A program made the translations under genes and the position numbers. 64,000 nt of DNA from Pukyongiella litopenaei. Its GTDB lineage: Bacteria > Pseudomonadota > Alphaproteobacteria > Rhodobacterales > Rhodobacteraceae. Each line of letters begins with the position of its first letter. The first letter of the stretch is position 1. The notes under the pieces were generated by a model, which saw nothing but the letters and a program-made list of their open reading frames with translations, was not told where the DNA came from and ran no database searches. Below are positions 9,236 to 21,021 of this stretch, one piece after another. Location: assembly GCF_003008555.2 (NCBI RefSeq), contig NZ_CP027665.1, positions 3,534,001 through 3,598,000 of the forward strand. The letters run 5' to 3'.

Positions 9236-9709
9236 GTGAACGAGCGCATGACGATATCCGGTCTGGACCAGAGAATCCTGTCAGTCCTGCAGCGGGATGC
9301 CTCCAGAAGCGTCGCGGACCTGGCCGAGGCGGTCGGAACCTCTGCCGCCACCTGCTGGCGAAGGATCCGCGGGCTCGAGGATCGCGGCATTCTCGGACCG
9401 CAGGTGAGGCTGGTCGATCCGGCCGCCGTGGGCCGTTCGATGGACGTGTTCTGCCAGGTGCGGATGAAATCGCAGGATGCCCGGTCGCGGCAGGATTTCC
9501 AGCGGTCGATGGAACAGGAACCGACCATCGTCGAGGTCTACAAGATCTCGGGCGAATGGGATTACCTGCTGCACCTGCTGGTGCGGGACATGGCCGATCT
9601 CGAGGCGATCCTGATGAAACATGTGCTGGAACATGAGGCGGTCGCCGGCACTTCGACCATCTTTGCCATGCGGCGGGTAAAGCACACCACCGAAGTGCCC
9701 GTGGGGTGA
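9236..9709 (+). CDS. Lrp/AsnC-family transcriptional regulator
   Basis: A 157-residue regulator with an N-terminal winged helix (LDQRILSVLQRDASRSVADLAEAVGTSAATCWRRIRGLEDRGIL, residues about 10-53) and a C-terminal RAM/effector domain (VEVYKISGEWDYLLHLLVRDM...). The frame opens with GTG at 9236, while an ATG at 9248 is equally plausible; both have purine-rich upstream sequence. It is divergent from the indolepyruvate oxidoreductase, with a 139-bp shared intergenic region. By the usual Lrp arrangement it probably controls that gene in response to an aromatic amino acid, which is inference. Confidence 0.88.
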   Translation: MNERMTISGLDQRILSVLQRDASRSVADLAEAVGTSAATCWRRIRGLEDRGILGPQVRLVDPAAVGRSMDVFCQVRMKSQDARSRQDFQRSMEQEPTIVEVYKISGEWDYLLHLLVRDMADLEAILMKHVLEHEAVAGTSTIFAMRRVKHTTEVPVG

Positions 9710-9737
9710 TGCGGCGGGGTGATGCGGGGGCGGTGTC

Positions 9738-10487
9738 CTATCTCCGGGACCGGGGTACTCGGGGGATACGGGTCGTGGCGATGCGATAGCGGTGTTCGGC
9801 ATGCGGGGGGTGCCCGTGGGTGCGGTTCCAGAATGCCGCGCCGCCCCGGCGCAGCCACAGCGGCAGGGTCAGTATCAGCCCCACGGCAAATCCCCCGGCA
9901 TGGGCCCAGTAGGCCACGCCGCCCGCATCGGGATCGGTGCCGATGCCGCCCATCACCTGCAGGCCCAGCCAGACGCCCAGCATCACCCAGGACGGGACCG
10001 GGATGATGCGGATCAGGATCACCAGGAAGATGAAGATATCGACGCGGGCACGCGGGAACAGCAGCATGTAGCCGCCCATGACGCCCGCGATCGCGCCCGA
10101 GGCGCCCACGGTCGGCACCATCGAACCGGGCCCGGCGGCCACATGGATCAGCCCGGCCCCCAGCCCGCAGGCGAGATAGAAGAGCAGGAAGGGTCCGTGG
10201 CCCATCTCGTCCTCGAGGTTGTCGCCGAAGATCCACAGGAACAGCATGTTGCCCGCCAGATGCAGGAACCCGCCATGCAGGAAGGTCGAGGTGATCAGCG
10301 TATAGGCGCCGTCGCCCTGCGCCACCCGCGCCGGGATCAGCGCCCAGTCGAACATGAGGCGGCTGAAATAGTGCGGATCGTCCATGATCCCGAAATAGGA
10401 CAGGAACACGAGGATATTCGTGGCCATCAGCGCGTAGACGACGACGGGCGTGCGTCCTGACGGGTTATGATCGCGGATCGGCAGCAT
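9738..10487 (-). CDS. rhomboid-family intramembrane serine protease
   Basis: A 249-residue polytopic membrane protein. The rhomboid hallmarks are present: HGGFLHLAGNMLFLWIFGDNLED (loop-1/TM2 region with His and Asn of the oxyanion pocket), GASGAIAG with catalytic Ser at residue 130, and WAHAGGFAVG with catalytic His at residue 196. About six hydrophobic segments fit the bacterial core fold. Rhomboids cleave transmembrane substrates inside the bilayer; no substrate can be guessed from context. The gene stands alone, convergent with the upstream Lrp gene and separated by about 200 bp from putA. Confidence 0.92.
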   Translation of the reverse strand: MLPIRDHNPSGRTPVVVYALMATNILVFLSYFGIMDDPHYFSRLMFDWALIPARVAQGDGAYTLITSTFLHGGFLHLAGNMLFLWIFGDNLEDEMGHGPFLLFYLACGLGAGLIHVAAGPGSMVPTVGASGAIAGVMGGYMLLFPRARVDIFIFLVILIRIIPVPSWVMLGVWLGLQVMGGIGTDPDAGGVAYWAHAGGFAVGLILTLPLWLRRGGAAFWNRTHGHPPHAEHRYRIATTRIPRVPRSRR

Positions 10488-10549
10488 CTGGCGACAGGCT
10501 GGGCCGGATGCGGCGCGGGGTCAAGGGCGGCGCACCCGGACCGGCCGCC

Positions 10550-10578
10550 GGAGCGAGGGGCCAGCCCCTCGCGCTCCC
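10550..10578. terminator. GC-rich hairpin between putA 3' end and rhomboid gene
   Basis: An inverted repeat with arms of about 12 bases (GGAGCG-AGGGGC and GCCCCT-CGCGCTCC, one bulge) lies 110 bp beyond the putA stop. It has no run of T on either strand, so intrinsic termination is only possible, not shown. It may instead be a dispersed hairpin. I saw nothing else in the 10488-10686 spacer. Confidence 0.35.
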
Positions 10579-10686
10579 CGGAGTTTATCGGGCAAGATGA
10601 AGCAGGGACGGTGGTCTGTCGTCCCGGCCGATGGGCGTTGGTGATGCCCGTGGTTCATTATCAGGGCAGAGGCCGCGATGCGCTGC

Positions 10687-13600
10687 TCAGGCCGCGCCGC
10701 CCAGCAGTGCCGCGTTGCCGCCGGCGGCGGTGGTGTCGATGCACAGATGCCGTTCGCCCATCACCCGGGCCGGATCGGGTTTGCCGGGGATCAGCGGCAG
10801 GATCGGTCCGGTGCGCGTGGCCAGGGCCTGTTCGATGGCGCGCCCGCGATCGGCGTCGCCCCACCAGAGAACCCCCGCGATCCCGTCGAACCCGGTGAGT
10901 TCATCCGGCGCGATCTCGCCATCGGGGCAGAGTGCGACGCCGCCCGCCAATTGCACCGCCGCGGCCTGCGCGCGCACGGTTTGCGGGCCGGGACCGAGGC
11001 AGAGCAGCGGCGCGCGCGGGGTCACGGTCATGCGGTTCGATTCGCCGGTGGGGCCGGGCAGGGACCGGGTTTCGGGCGGCGCCGGCGTGCCGGCGGGCTC
11101 CGGCCGGCCGGTTGCGGGGCCGGTCCAGCCGTCCACCGCCGCCTGCCGGTCGGGGGCGCAGAACCGCGCCATGTAATGCGGGCCGCCCGCCTTGGGGCCG
11201 GTGCCCGACAGGCCTTCGCCGCCGAAGGGCTGGCTGCCGACGATGGCGCCGATCTGGTTGCGGTTCACATAGAGGTTGCCCGCATGCACCCGGTCGGTCA
11301 CATGCTGCACCCGGTCGTCGATGCGCGTGTGCAGCCCGAAGGTGAGCCCGTAGCCGGTGGCGTTGATGTCGTCGATCACCCGGTCCAGATCGGCGGATCC
11401 GAACCGGACCACATGCAGGACCGGGCCGAAGATTTCCCGCTCCAGCGCCGCGATCCCGGGCAGTTCGATCAGCGTTGGCGCGATGAAGGTGCCGCTGGCG
11501 GGCGCGCGCAATTCCTTGAGCACCCGGTTTTCGGCCCGAGCCGCATCCACATGCGCCGCGATGCCCGCGCGGGCGTCGTCGTCGATGACGGGGCCGCAAT
11601 CGGTGGCCAGGTCCCACGGGTCGCCCATATGCAGCGCGTCCATCGCGCCCCCGAGCATGGCCAGAAGATCGTCGGCGATATCCTCCTGCACATAGAGGCA
11701 GCGCAGCGCCGAGCAGCGTTGGCCCGCCGACTGGAACGCGCTTTCGACGATCGACTGCACCGCCTGTTCCGGCAGCGCGGTCGAATCGACGATCATCGCA
11801 TTCAGCCCGCCGGTTTCGGCCACCAGCGGCGCGCCGGGGGCGAGGTGTTCGGCCATCGCGGCGCGGATCTTCAGCGCGGTTTCGGTCGAGCCGGTGAAGG
11901 CCACGCCGCCGACGCGGTAATCCGAGGTCAGCGCCGCGCCGACCACGCCGCCGCCGGGCAGCAGTTGCAGCGCGGTGCGCGGCACGCCGGCGCGATGCAG
12001 CAGCGACACCGCCAGCGATGCGATCAGCGGCGTCTGTTCCGCCGGTTTTGCCAGCACCGCGTTGCCGGTGGCCAGCGCAGCGGCAATCTGGCCGGTGAAG
12101 ATCGCCAGCGGAAAGTTCCACGGGCTGATGCAGGTGAACAGCCCGGCCGGATCCGCGTCGGGAATTCGGGCGGCGTAGTAGCGCAGGAAATCCACCGCCT
12201 CGCGCAGTTCGGCGACGGCGTCGGGCAGGCTCTTGCCGGCCTCGCGGGCGAGCAGGGCGAAGATCTCGCCGAAGCTGTCCTCGTAGAGATCGGCGGCCCG
12301 GTTCAGCGCGGCGCCGCGATCGGCGGCGCTGTCACCCCAGGGTCGCGCGGCGGCCAAAGCGGTTTCGATATCCGTGGCCGAGGTGGGTGCGACCGCGCCG
12401 GGGCTGTCGGCCGCATTGGCCGGGTTGGCGACGGTTTCTTCGGGGGCGGGGGTTGCCTTTCGCGCCAGCAGCGGCGCGGCCTGCCAGCGATGATCCCGAA
12501 ACGGCGCGCGGGCCGCCTCGATCACGGCCAGGGTCGGCGCGTGGGCCAGGTCGAAGCCGCGTGAATTGGGCCGTTCCGGCGCGAACATGGCGGTGCCGGC
12601 GGGAATGGCCGGGGCATCGGCGCGGATCGTTTCGAACGGGTCCGCCGCAACGGTTTCGGCGGGCACGTTTTCGTCGACGATCTGGTTGACGAAGGACGAA
12701 TTGGCGCCGTTTTCCAGCAGCCGCCGGACCAGGTAGGCCAGCAGGTCGCGATGGGCGCCCACCGGGGCATAGATGCGGCAGCGGGTGTTTTCGCGGTCCC
12801 TGACGATCCGGTGCAGGCTTTCGCCCATGCCGTGCAGGCGCTGGAATTCGTAGGGCTGTTCGCCCGCCATGTGCAGGATCGCGGCGACCGTATGCGCGTT
12901 GTGGGTGGCGAATTGCGGATAGATCCGGTCGGTCATGCCCAGCAGTTTGCGGGCATTGGCAATGTAGGAGATGTCGGTCGCGGGCTTGCGCGTAAAGACC
13001 GGAAAGCCGTCCATGCCCGCGACCTGCGCCCGCTTGATTTCGGTATCCCAGTAGGCGCCCTTGACCAGCCGTATCATGATCCTGCGGTCATGGCGGTTGG
13101 CCATCGCATGAAGTTCGTCGATCACGATGCCCGCGCGGGGGCCATAGGCCTGCACCACGATGCCGAACCCGTCCCAGCCGGCCAGCGCCGGTTCGCCCAT
13201 CACGGCGTCGATCACCTCGAGCGACAGTGCCAGCCGGTCCGCTTCCTCGGCGTCGACATTCAGCCCCATGCGTGCCGATTTCGCCAGCAGCGCCAGCGAC
13301 CGCAGGCGCGGCACCAGATCCGACATCACCCGGTCGCGCTGGGCGACTTCGTAGCGCGGGTAAAGCGCCGAGAGCTTGACCGAGATGCCCGGATTGACGC
13401 GGATGTCGTTCGATGTGCAGGCCGCCGCGATGGCGGTGATGGCGCGGGAATAGGCCAGGTGATAGCGCGCCGCGTCGGCCTCGGTCCGCGCCGCTTCGCC
13501 CAGCATGTCGTAGGAATAGGTATAGCCCTTGGCCTCCATGCCGGCGGCGCGCGTCATCGCCGCCGTTATGTCTTCGCCCAACACGAACTGGCGGCCCATT

Positions 13601-14100
13601 TCCTTCATCGCGCGGCCCACGGCGGTGCGGATCACCGGTTCGCCCAGCCGCTTGATCGCGCCGCGCAGGTGGCCGACCGGGCCGGGCGCGTCATCGGCCA
13701 GCACCTTGCCGGTCAGCATCAGCGCCCAGGTCGAGGCATTGACCAGCGACGAGGTGGAATGGCCCAGGTGGCGGCCCCAGTCGGACGGGGCGATCTTGTC
13801 CTCGATCAGCGCGTCTATGGTGTCGGCATCGGGCACCCGCAGCAGCGCCTCGGCCAGGCACATCAGCGCCACGCCCTCATCGGTGGACAGGCCGTATTCG
13901 GCCAGGAACACCTCCATCAGGCCCGGGGCGGTCTGGTCGCGGATGGCGCGCACGAGATCCGCGCCGGCGGTGCAGATCGCGGCCCGGTCCCGGGCCGACA
14001 GGCCGGCCTGCGCGATCAGGTCCGCGATCACCCGGTCTTCGTCGGCATAGGTGCCGGCATCGATGCGAAAACGCAGGGGCAGGGCGGTGTCTGCGGTCAT
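10687..14100 (-). CDS. putA: bifunctional proline dehydrogenase / delta-1-pyrroline-5-carboxylate dehydrogenase
   Basis: A 1,137-residue PutA. The N-terminal half is the FAD-dependent proline dehydrogenase barrel (VKGAYWDTEIKRAQ... and RLHGMGE segments). The C-terminal half is an aldehyde dehydrogenase with FQSAGQRCSALRCLYV carrying the catalytic Cys, AETGGLNAM with the Glu, and NLYVNRNQIGAIVG...PFGG. It oxidises proline to glutamate. There is no N-terminal ribbon-helix-helix DNA-binding domain, so this PutA is not self-regulating. Regulation is left to the divergent Lrp-type gene 123 bp away. The last ~110 residues after the dehydrogenase are the family's C-terminal extension. Confidence 0.95.
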   Translation of the reverse strand: MTADTALPLRFRIDAGTYADEDRVIADLIAQAGLSARDRAAICTAGADLVRAIRDQTAPGLMEVFLAEYGLSTDEGVALMCLAEALLRVPDADTIDALIEDKIAPSDWGRHLGHSTSSLVNASTWALMLTGKVLADDAPGPVGHLRGAIKRLGEPVIRTAVGRAMKEMGRQFVLGEDITAAMTRAAGMEAKGYTYSYDMLGEAARTEADAARYHLAYSRAITAIAAACTSNDIRVNPGISVKLSALYPRYEVAQRDRVMSDLVPRLRSLALLAKSARMGLNVDAEEADRLALSLEVIDAVMGEPALAGWDGFGIVVQAYGPRAGIVIDELHAMANRHDRRIMIRLVKGAYWDTEIKRAQVAGMDGFPVFTRKPATDISYIANARKLLGMTDRIYPQFATHNAHTVAAILHMAGEQPYEFQRLHGMGESLHRIVRDRENTRCRIYAPVGAHRDLLAYLVRRLLENGANSSFVNQIVDENVPAETVAADPFETIRADAPAIPAGTAMFAPERPNSRGFDLAHAPTLAVIEAARAPFRDHRWQAAPLLARKATPAPEETVANPANAADSPGAVAPTSATDIETALAAARPWGDSAADRGAALNRAADLYEDSFGEIFALLAREAGKSLPDAVAELREAVDFLRYYAARIPDADPAGLFTCISPWNFPLAIFTGQIAAALATGNAVLAKPAEQTPLIASLAVSLLHRAGVPRTALQLLPGGGVVGAALTSDYRVGGVAFTGSTETALKIRAAMAEHLAPGAPLVAETGGLNAMIVDSTALPEQAVQSIVESAFQSAGQRCSALRCLYVQEDIADDLLAMLGGAMDALHMGDPWDLATDCGPVIDDDARAGIAAHVDAARAENRVLKELRAPASGTFIAPTLIELPGIAALEREIFGPVLHVVRFGSADLDRVIDDINATGYGLTFGLHTRIDDRVQHVTDRVHAGNLYVNRNQIGAIVGSQPFGGEGLSGTGPKAGGPHYMARFCAPDRQAAVDGWTGPATGRPEPAGTPAPPETRSLPGPTGESNRMTVTPRAPLLCLGPGPQTVRAQAAAVQLAGGVALCPDGEIAPDELTGFDGIAGVLWWGDADRGRAIEQALATRTGPILPLIPGKPDPARVMGERHLCIDTTAAGGNAALLGGAA

Positions 14101-14223
14101 GGCGAACCTCGTGATCTGGCGATTGAATCGGGGCAGGTGTTTCGGGCAGTATATCGCGAAGAGATCGGGACAACGGCCCGAATTTCGCGTTACCGCAATT
14201 CAATGGGGCAGGGATATCGGCAT

Positions 14224-14721
14224 ATGACGATGCAAATGGACGGCAGGGACATGGACGAGTTCGACCGCGCGATCGTCAGGGTGCTGTCCGAGGAAGGCCG
14301 GATATCCATCGCCGATCTCGCCCGCCGGATCGGGCTGTCGAAATCCCCCACGCAGGCGCGGCTGCGGCGGCTGGAGACGAGCGGCATCATCACCGGCTAC
14401 CGGGCTCTGGTCGATCCGATCCGGCTGGGGCTGGATCACGTCGCCTTTGTCGAGGTGCGGCTGCGCGATACCAGCGAAAAGGCGCTGGCGGGTTTCAATG
14501 CCGCGGTGGCCCGGATCGGCGAGATCGAGCAGGCGCATCTGATCGCCGGCAATTTCGATTACCTGATGAAGGTCCGGACACGGTCGATGAACGCCTATCG
14601 CCGGGTGCTGGCCGAAAAGATCTCGACCCTGCCGCATGTGGCGTCGACCTCGACCTATGTGGCGATGCAGGCGATCAAGGAAGAGGGCGCGCTGGGCCCG
14701 CCCGACGACTGGGGCGGATAG
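14224..14721 (+). CDS. putR: Lrp/AsnC-family regulator, probable activator of putA
   Basis: A 165-residue protein with a winged-helix domain (FDRAIVRVLSEEGRISIADLARRIGLSKSPTQARLRRLETSGII) followed by the Lrp effector domain (VAFVEVRLRD...IAGNFDYLMKVRTRSMNAYRRVL). It is divergent from putA, the classic putR arrangement of alphaproteobacteria, where PutR senses proline and activates putA. The ATG at 14224 has AGGGA about 9 bp upstream; an in-frame ATG at 14203 is an alternative. The symbol rests on context plus family. Confidence 0.85.
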   Translation: MTMQMDGRDMDEFDRAIVRVLSEEGRISIADLARRIGLSKSPTQARLRRLETSGIITGYRALVDPIRLGLDHVAFVEVRLRDTSEKALAGFNAAVARIGEIEQAHLIAGNFDYLMKVRTRSMNAYRRVLAEKISTLPHVASTSTYVAMQAIKEEGALGPPDDWGG

Positions 14722-14786
14722 CTGCGGGCGAGGGGCCGCGCAACAATGTGATTTGACCCGGCGCGCCGATGCCGCAGCATGGGACC

Positions 14787-15353
14787 ATGCGCCGGATCGT
14801 TTTCATGCTGGGTCTGGCCGCCGCCGGGTTTTCCGGCGCGGCCGCGGCGGGCTGTCCGCCCGCGCCCGATCACGGCGCGGCGCTGGCCGGGTTGCTGGAG
14901 CAGGCGCGGCGCGCCGGGACCGAGGCCGAGGCGCAACGGCTGGTTCCCGACATGTGGGCGCTGTGGGCGGATGCCCCCGACGATCACGCGCAGGCGTTGC
15001 TGGAGCGCGGCATGACCAACCGGTCGGGTTACAATTTCCTCGGCGCCTTGCAGGCGTTCGATGCGCTGATCGCCTATTGCCCGGACTATGCCGAAGGCTA
15101 CAACCAGCGCGCCTTCGTCAACTACCTGCGGCAGGATTTTTCCCGTGCGCTGCCGGACCTGGACCGGGCCGTCGCCCTGTCGCCCGATCACGTCGCCGCC
15201 ATTGCCGGGCGGGCGCTGACGCTGCTGGCGCTGGGCCGGACCGGTGCGGCGCGACGGGACCTGGACCGCGCGCTGGCGCTGAACCCCTGGCTGCCGGAGC
15301 GCCGCCTGGTCGCCCCGGGCGGGCCACTGGCGCCCGAGGAACACGATATCTGA
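14787..15353 (+). CDS. exported tetratricopeptide-repeat protein
   Basis: A 188-residue protein with a signal peptide (MRRIVFMLGLAAAGFSGAAAAG). It has about three TPR-like helices pairs: LERGMTNRSGYNFLGALQAFDALIAYCPDYAEGYNQRAF, then NYLRQDFSRALPDLDRAVALSPDHVAAIAGRA, then LLALGRTGAARRDLDRALALNPW. These form a protein-interaction scaffold and the periplasmic function is unknown. An in-frame ATG at 14769 would put six residues before the signal peptide, so 14787 is preferred. It lies downstream of the putR-like gene on the same strand. Confidence 0.78.
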   Translation: MRRIVFMLGLAAAGFSGAAAAGCPPAPDHGAALAGLLEQARRAGTEAEAQRLVPDMWALWADAPDDHAQALLERGMTNRSGYNFLGALQAFDALIAYCPDYAEGYNQRAFVNYLRQDFSRALPDLDRAVALSPDHVAAIAGRALTLLALGRTGAARRDLDRALALNPWLPERRLVAPGGPLAPEEHDI

Positions 15354-15423
15354 TCACATGCGGATGATTGCGCCTGGCCGCGCGGGCGGCTAGACCCGTC
15401 TTGCCCGGTCCCGGCCGGGCGGC

Positions 15424-15508
15424 GCGGGCGTGGTGGAACGGTAGACACAAGCGACTTAAAATCGCTAGGGCTTGGCCCGTGCGGGTTCGACTCCCGCCGC
15501 CCGCACCA
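15424..15508 (+). tRNA. tRNA-Leu (anticodon TAA)
   Basis: An 85-nt cloverleaf. The acceptor stem GCGGGCG (15424-15430) pairs with CGCCCGC (15498-15504), followed by the discriminator A and an encoded CCA. The anticodon loop is CTTAAAA within the stem AGCGA/TCGCT, giving anticodon TAA. A variable arm of class II length precedes the T arm GCGGGTTCGACTCCCGC. It decodes TTA, a rare codon in this GC-rich genome. Confidence 0.95.
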
Positions 15509-15572
15509 TGCCCTGTCGAGACCCGTATCCGGCCCGTTGAGGGTGGTTCCTGTCGCCGGCCCGATGGGCCGA

Positions 15573-18674
<3,102 letters not shown>

Positions 18675-18693
<19 letters not shown>

Positions 18694-19091
18694 TCGGTCC
18701 CCCGGAATTTGTCGAGCCCGGCGCGCACGCGGGCGATATCGGTGTCGAACCCGGCCAACTCGAAGCGATACAGGACCGGGACGTTGCATTTTCGGGCGAT
18801 CACATCGCCCGCGAGCGCGAAAGTCGCGCCGAAATTGCGGTTGCCGCTGGCGATGACGCCTCGCAGCAGGCGCCGCCGGGCCGGGTCGTTCAGCAGGCGG
18901 ATCACCTGCCTGGGCACCGCGCCCCGACCCTGGCCATCGGCATAGGTCGGGCAGACCAGCACGAATGGCCGGGCGATGTGGGGCAGGGGGTTGCCGCTGC
19001 GGACCGGGATGCGGCTCGCCGGCAGGCCCAGCTTTTCGATGAACCGCCGCGTGTTGCCCGATCCGCTCGAGAAAAAGACCAGATCGGCCAT
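18675..19091 (-). CDS. nrdI: NrdI flavodoxin-like protein
   Basis: A 138-residue flavodoxin-like protein with the FMN phosphate-loop signature [17 protein letters not shown] at the N-terminus and [18 protein letters not shown] in the second flavin loop. NrdI supplies oxidant for assembling the dimanganese-tyrosyl cofactor of NrdF. It starts 5 bp after the nrdH stop and overlaps nrdE. The gene order H-I-E-F is complete. Confidence 0.95.
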
Positions 19092-19095
19092 GGGC

Positions 19096-19317
19096 TCAGG
19101 ACAGGCGGCCGATCATGTCGGGGCGGAACCCGGCCCAGTGGTCGTCGCCCGCCATGACCACCGGGGCCTGCCGGTACCCCAGCCCCTGCACCAGTTCCAT
19201 CGCCGCCGGATCCTGGGTCAGGTCGACGATCTCGTAACTCACGCCACGGGCATCCAGGGCGCGGGTGGTTGCGGTGCACTGCACGCAGGCCGGTTTCGAA
19301 TAGACGGTGATGGTCAT
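19096..19317 (-). CDS. nrdH: NrdH glutaredoxin-like electron donor
   Basis: A 73-residue NrdH redoxin with the CVQC active site at residues 11-14 and the conserved tail [26 protein letters not shown]. It transfers electrons from thioredoxin reductase to NrdE. The ATG at 19317 is preferred over the 16-codon upstream extension because it begins the thioredoxin fold directly ([11 protein letters not shown]) and has a Shine-Dalgarno-like AAAGGGACAGG upstream. It is the first gene of the operon, about 110 bp after the riboswitch. Confidence 0.94.
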   Translation of the reverse strand: MTITVYSKPACVQCTATTRALDARGVSYEIVDLTQDPAAMELVQGLGYRQAPVVMAGDDHWAGFRPDMIGRLS

Positions 19318-19426
19318 TGCCTGTCCCTTTTCTCTTGTTGTGGCAGGGGGCATGGACCACGACACCGGCGCCGCGGCGACCGATATGCGCGCCCGGGCCC
19401 ACCGCCCGTGGTCGTCATCACTCTCG

Positions 19427-19590
19427 CCCTGGCAGGTCTCCTGACTTCACGGCTATGACGCGTCGGCCCCCTTCCCGGTGCTGCGCACCAGTGGTTTCGG
19501 ACCTCGGCTCGCCGCTTACAGTTGCGGGGGCAGTACCGGATTTACACCGGTTTCCCTTTTCACCCATGTGGTTGGTCATGGGCACCAAAG
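19427..19590 (-). promoter_or_regulatory. cobalamin (AdoCbl) riboswitch upstream of nrdHIEF
   Basis: On the minus strand the conserved core reads GGGAAACCGGTGTAAATCC, then ACTGCCCCCGCAACTGTAA (the B12 box), and ends with GAAGTCAGGAGACCTGCC, the standard 3' element. The P1-side CTTTGGTGCCC lies at the 5' end. All hallmarks of the cobalamin riboswitch are present in the right order and spacing. It should switch off the B12-independent class Ib reductase when cobalamin is plentiful. The outer boundaries are approximate. Confidence 0.95.
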
Positions 19591-19823
19591 CTACACCATA
19601 TAGATGTCGTGCCGCGAGATCTGTCAATATCGTGTTGTTCTTTTCCCGAACTCTTTTTTGATCGCTCACGGGGCTGGCGCATGAAAGGCCCCAACCAGAG
19701 AAGCGCTCAACGTATGCCGAATACCGGAAACGCCGACCCTGGTTGAATACGAGAGCAGAACAGAATTTGAGTATTCGGAGGCAAAATGCCAGTGGCTGAA
19801 CTCTGCAGGGGGATCGTTTGGGA

Positions 19824-19871
19824 TGGAGGCGAGTACCGGAATCGAACCGGTGTACACGGATTTGCAATCCG
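19824..19871 (-). repeat. 3' half of tRNA-Cys(GCA), attachment-site-like copy 1
   Basis: On the minus strand this 48-bp stretch reads from the anticodon arm (GGATTGCAAATCC, anticodon GCA) through the variable region and T arm (GGTTCGATTCC) to the acceptor 3' strand ending GCCTCCA. The 5' half of a tRNA (D arm, 5' acceptor) is absent upstream at 19872-19950, so this is a fragment, not a gene. It matches the second copy at 46509-46556 in 46 of 48 positions. It marks the left edge of the accessory region. Confidence 0.88.
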
Positions 19872-20107
19872 AAAAATTTTGCTGATTTCAAAGGGAAAAA
19901 TTGTAAACGTGCTTGTTTCGTTCAGGGTCACTTTTCAATAGGTTACGAGGCCCAAGTAAACGGTTTTTCACCGGCTCTTGCTCTGACGAAAAGGCAAAGA
20001 AAAACCGCTGAGGGGGCCGCCACCCACCTCAACGGCATAGAAAAATATTTCCGCCCCGATACCTACGGCATTTCCGGTCTGACCTCAACCCAATTGGCGG
20101 TGAGATC
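19872..20107. other. island left-edge spacer
   Basis: There is no convincing gene. A small plus-strand frame runs through the tRNA fragment and ends in an ATGA overlap with the next start at 20108, but its first part is tRNA sequence. The stretch probably holds the promoter of the winged-helix gene. The 19591-19823 segment on the other side of the tRNA fragment also shows nothing I can name. Confidence 0.4.
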
Positions 20108-20971
20108 ATGAGCTGGCGCATCGCAAATGAATGCGCCGAGCGCCGCTTTGGCAGCGCCGCGCGCAAGCAGATCATCATGTTCCTAGCCGACAAAGCGAGC
20201 GATGACGGCTCTGGCATCTGGTGTTCCAAGGGGACGATCCAGCGCCACACAGAGCTCAGCGAGAGCACGGTCAAGCGCACCATCATCGACTTCCTGCGCG
20301 AAGGCATTCTGATTGAGACAGGGCGGCGGCAGTGCAAGAACGGTTACACCGTCATTTACCGGATTGCGTTGGAGCGCGTGGCCGCGCTCGAACCCACGGC
20401 TGAGCCCGACATTGAGACGGGGGTCACTGTGAACCCCGTCCAGCCTGAACCCGGTACGGGGTCCACGGTGAACGGGGTACGGGGTTCACGGTGGACCCCA
20501 AACCATCCTAAAACCATCCATAAACCACCTACGCGCAAGCGCGAGGCGGCGGAGGAGGTTGAAGATCTTGAATCTGAGAAGATCTTGGCGGCCTATCCCG
20601 AGGATAGGATCCGAGACCGGCGGACCAGTCTGCGCCTGATCGCAGCGGCTGTGAAAGCCGGTGTGGAGCTCGATGACCTGCTTCAGGCGGTCAAAGCCTA
20701 TGCGAAGGAAAGCGAGGGCTACACGCGCAGCAAGGTCTGCTTCTCAGACAACTGGTTCAAGATGCGGCGTTGGGAGAAGGGGCTTGCCCAGGTACAGGCG
20801 GACCGAGAGAAGGCGCGAGCGGCCGAAGCCAAGGGCCGTGCGAGCCTCGCCGAGTGGATCCACGAGCGCCATCCCTTGTGTCGCCACATCACCAACCGGC
20901 AGATCGAGGATTTGATCGCTTCAAAGTTGGTGACGCCTGAACAGGTTCGCGCTGCGGGGTTGCAGGTCTGA
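20108..20971 (+). CDS. winged-helix protein of a mobile element
   Basis: A 287-residue protein. Residues about 1-85 form a helix-turn-helix of the kind found in plasmid or ICE replication/regulatory proteins (ARKQIIMFLADKASDDGSGIWCSKGTIQRHTELSESTVKRTIIDFLREG). A Pro/Thr/Gly-rich linker follows (110-150). The helical C-terminus is Lys/Arg/Ala-rich and ends in a short motif NRQIEDLIASKLVTPEQVRAAGL. It probably binds DNA; whether it initiates replication or regulates transfer is unknown. A diverged second copy of its last 35 codons is at 21789-21893. Confidence 0.7.
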   Translation: MSWRIANECAERRFGSAARKQIIMFLADKASDDGSGIWCSKGTIQRHTELSESTVKRTIIDFLREGILIETGRRQCKNGYTVIYRIALERVAALEPTAEPDIETGVTVNPVQPEPGTGSTVNGVRGSRWTPNHPKTIHKPPTRKREAAEEVEDLESEKILAAYPEDRIRDRRTSLRLIAAAVKAGVELDDLLQAVKAYAKESEGYTRSKVCFSDNWFKMRRWEKGLAQVQADREKARAAEAKGRASLAEWIHERHPLCRHITNRQIEDLIASKLVTPEQVRAAGLQV

Positions 20972-21021
20972 GAATGCGTTTCTTGCTATTATTTTCTACG
21001 ACCGAATTGGCGATACAATCG

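Noticed and set aside
10678-12564. 628-codon frame antisense to putA (and similar long frames antisense to nrdE, paaZ and the oxidoreductase)
   Set aside because: GC-rich third positions keep the opposite frame open; composition (His/Arg/Gly/Gln-rich) is typical of shadow frames, and real genes with conserved motifs lie on the other strand.
15557-15571. CGGCCC-GAT-GGGCCG hairpin at the nrdF end as a terminator
   Set aside because: No T run follows on the nrd strand and the hairpin touches the stop codon; kept only as a remark under nrdF.
19818-20111. 97-codon frame overlapping the tRNA-Cys fragment
   Set aside because: Its first third is tRNA sequence and there is no ribosome site, although the ATGA overlap with the next gene leaves slight doubt.
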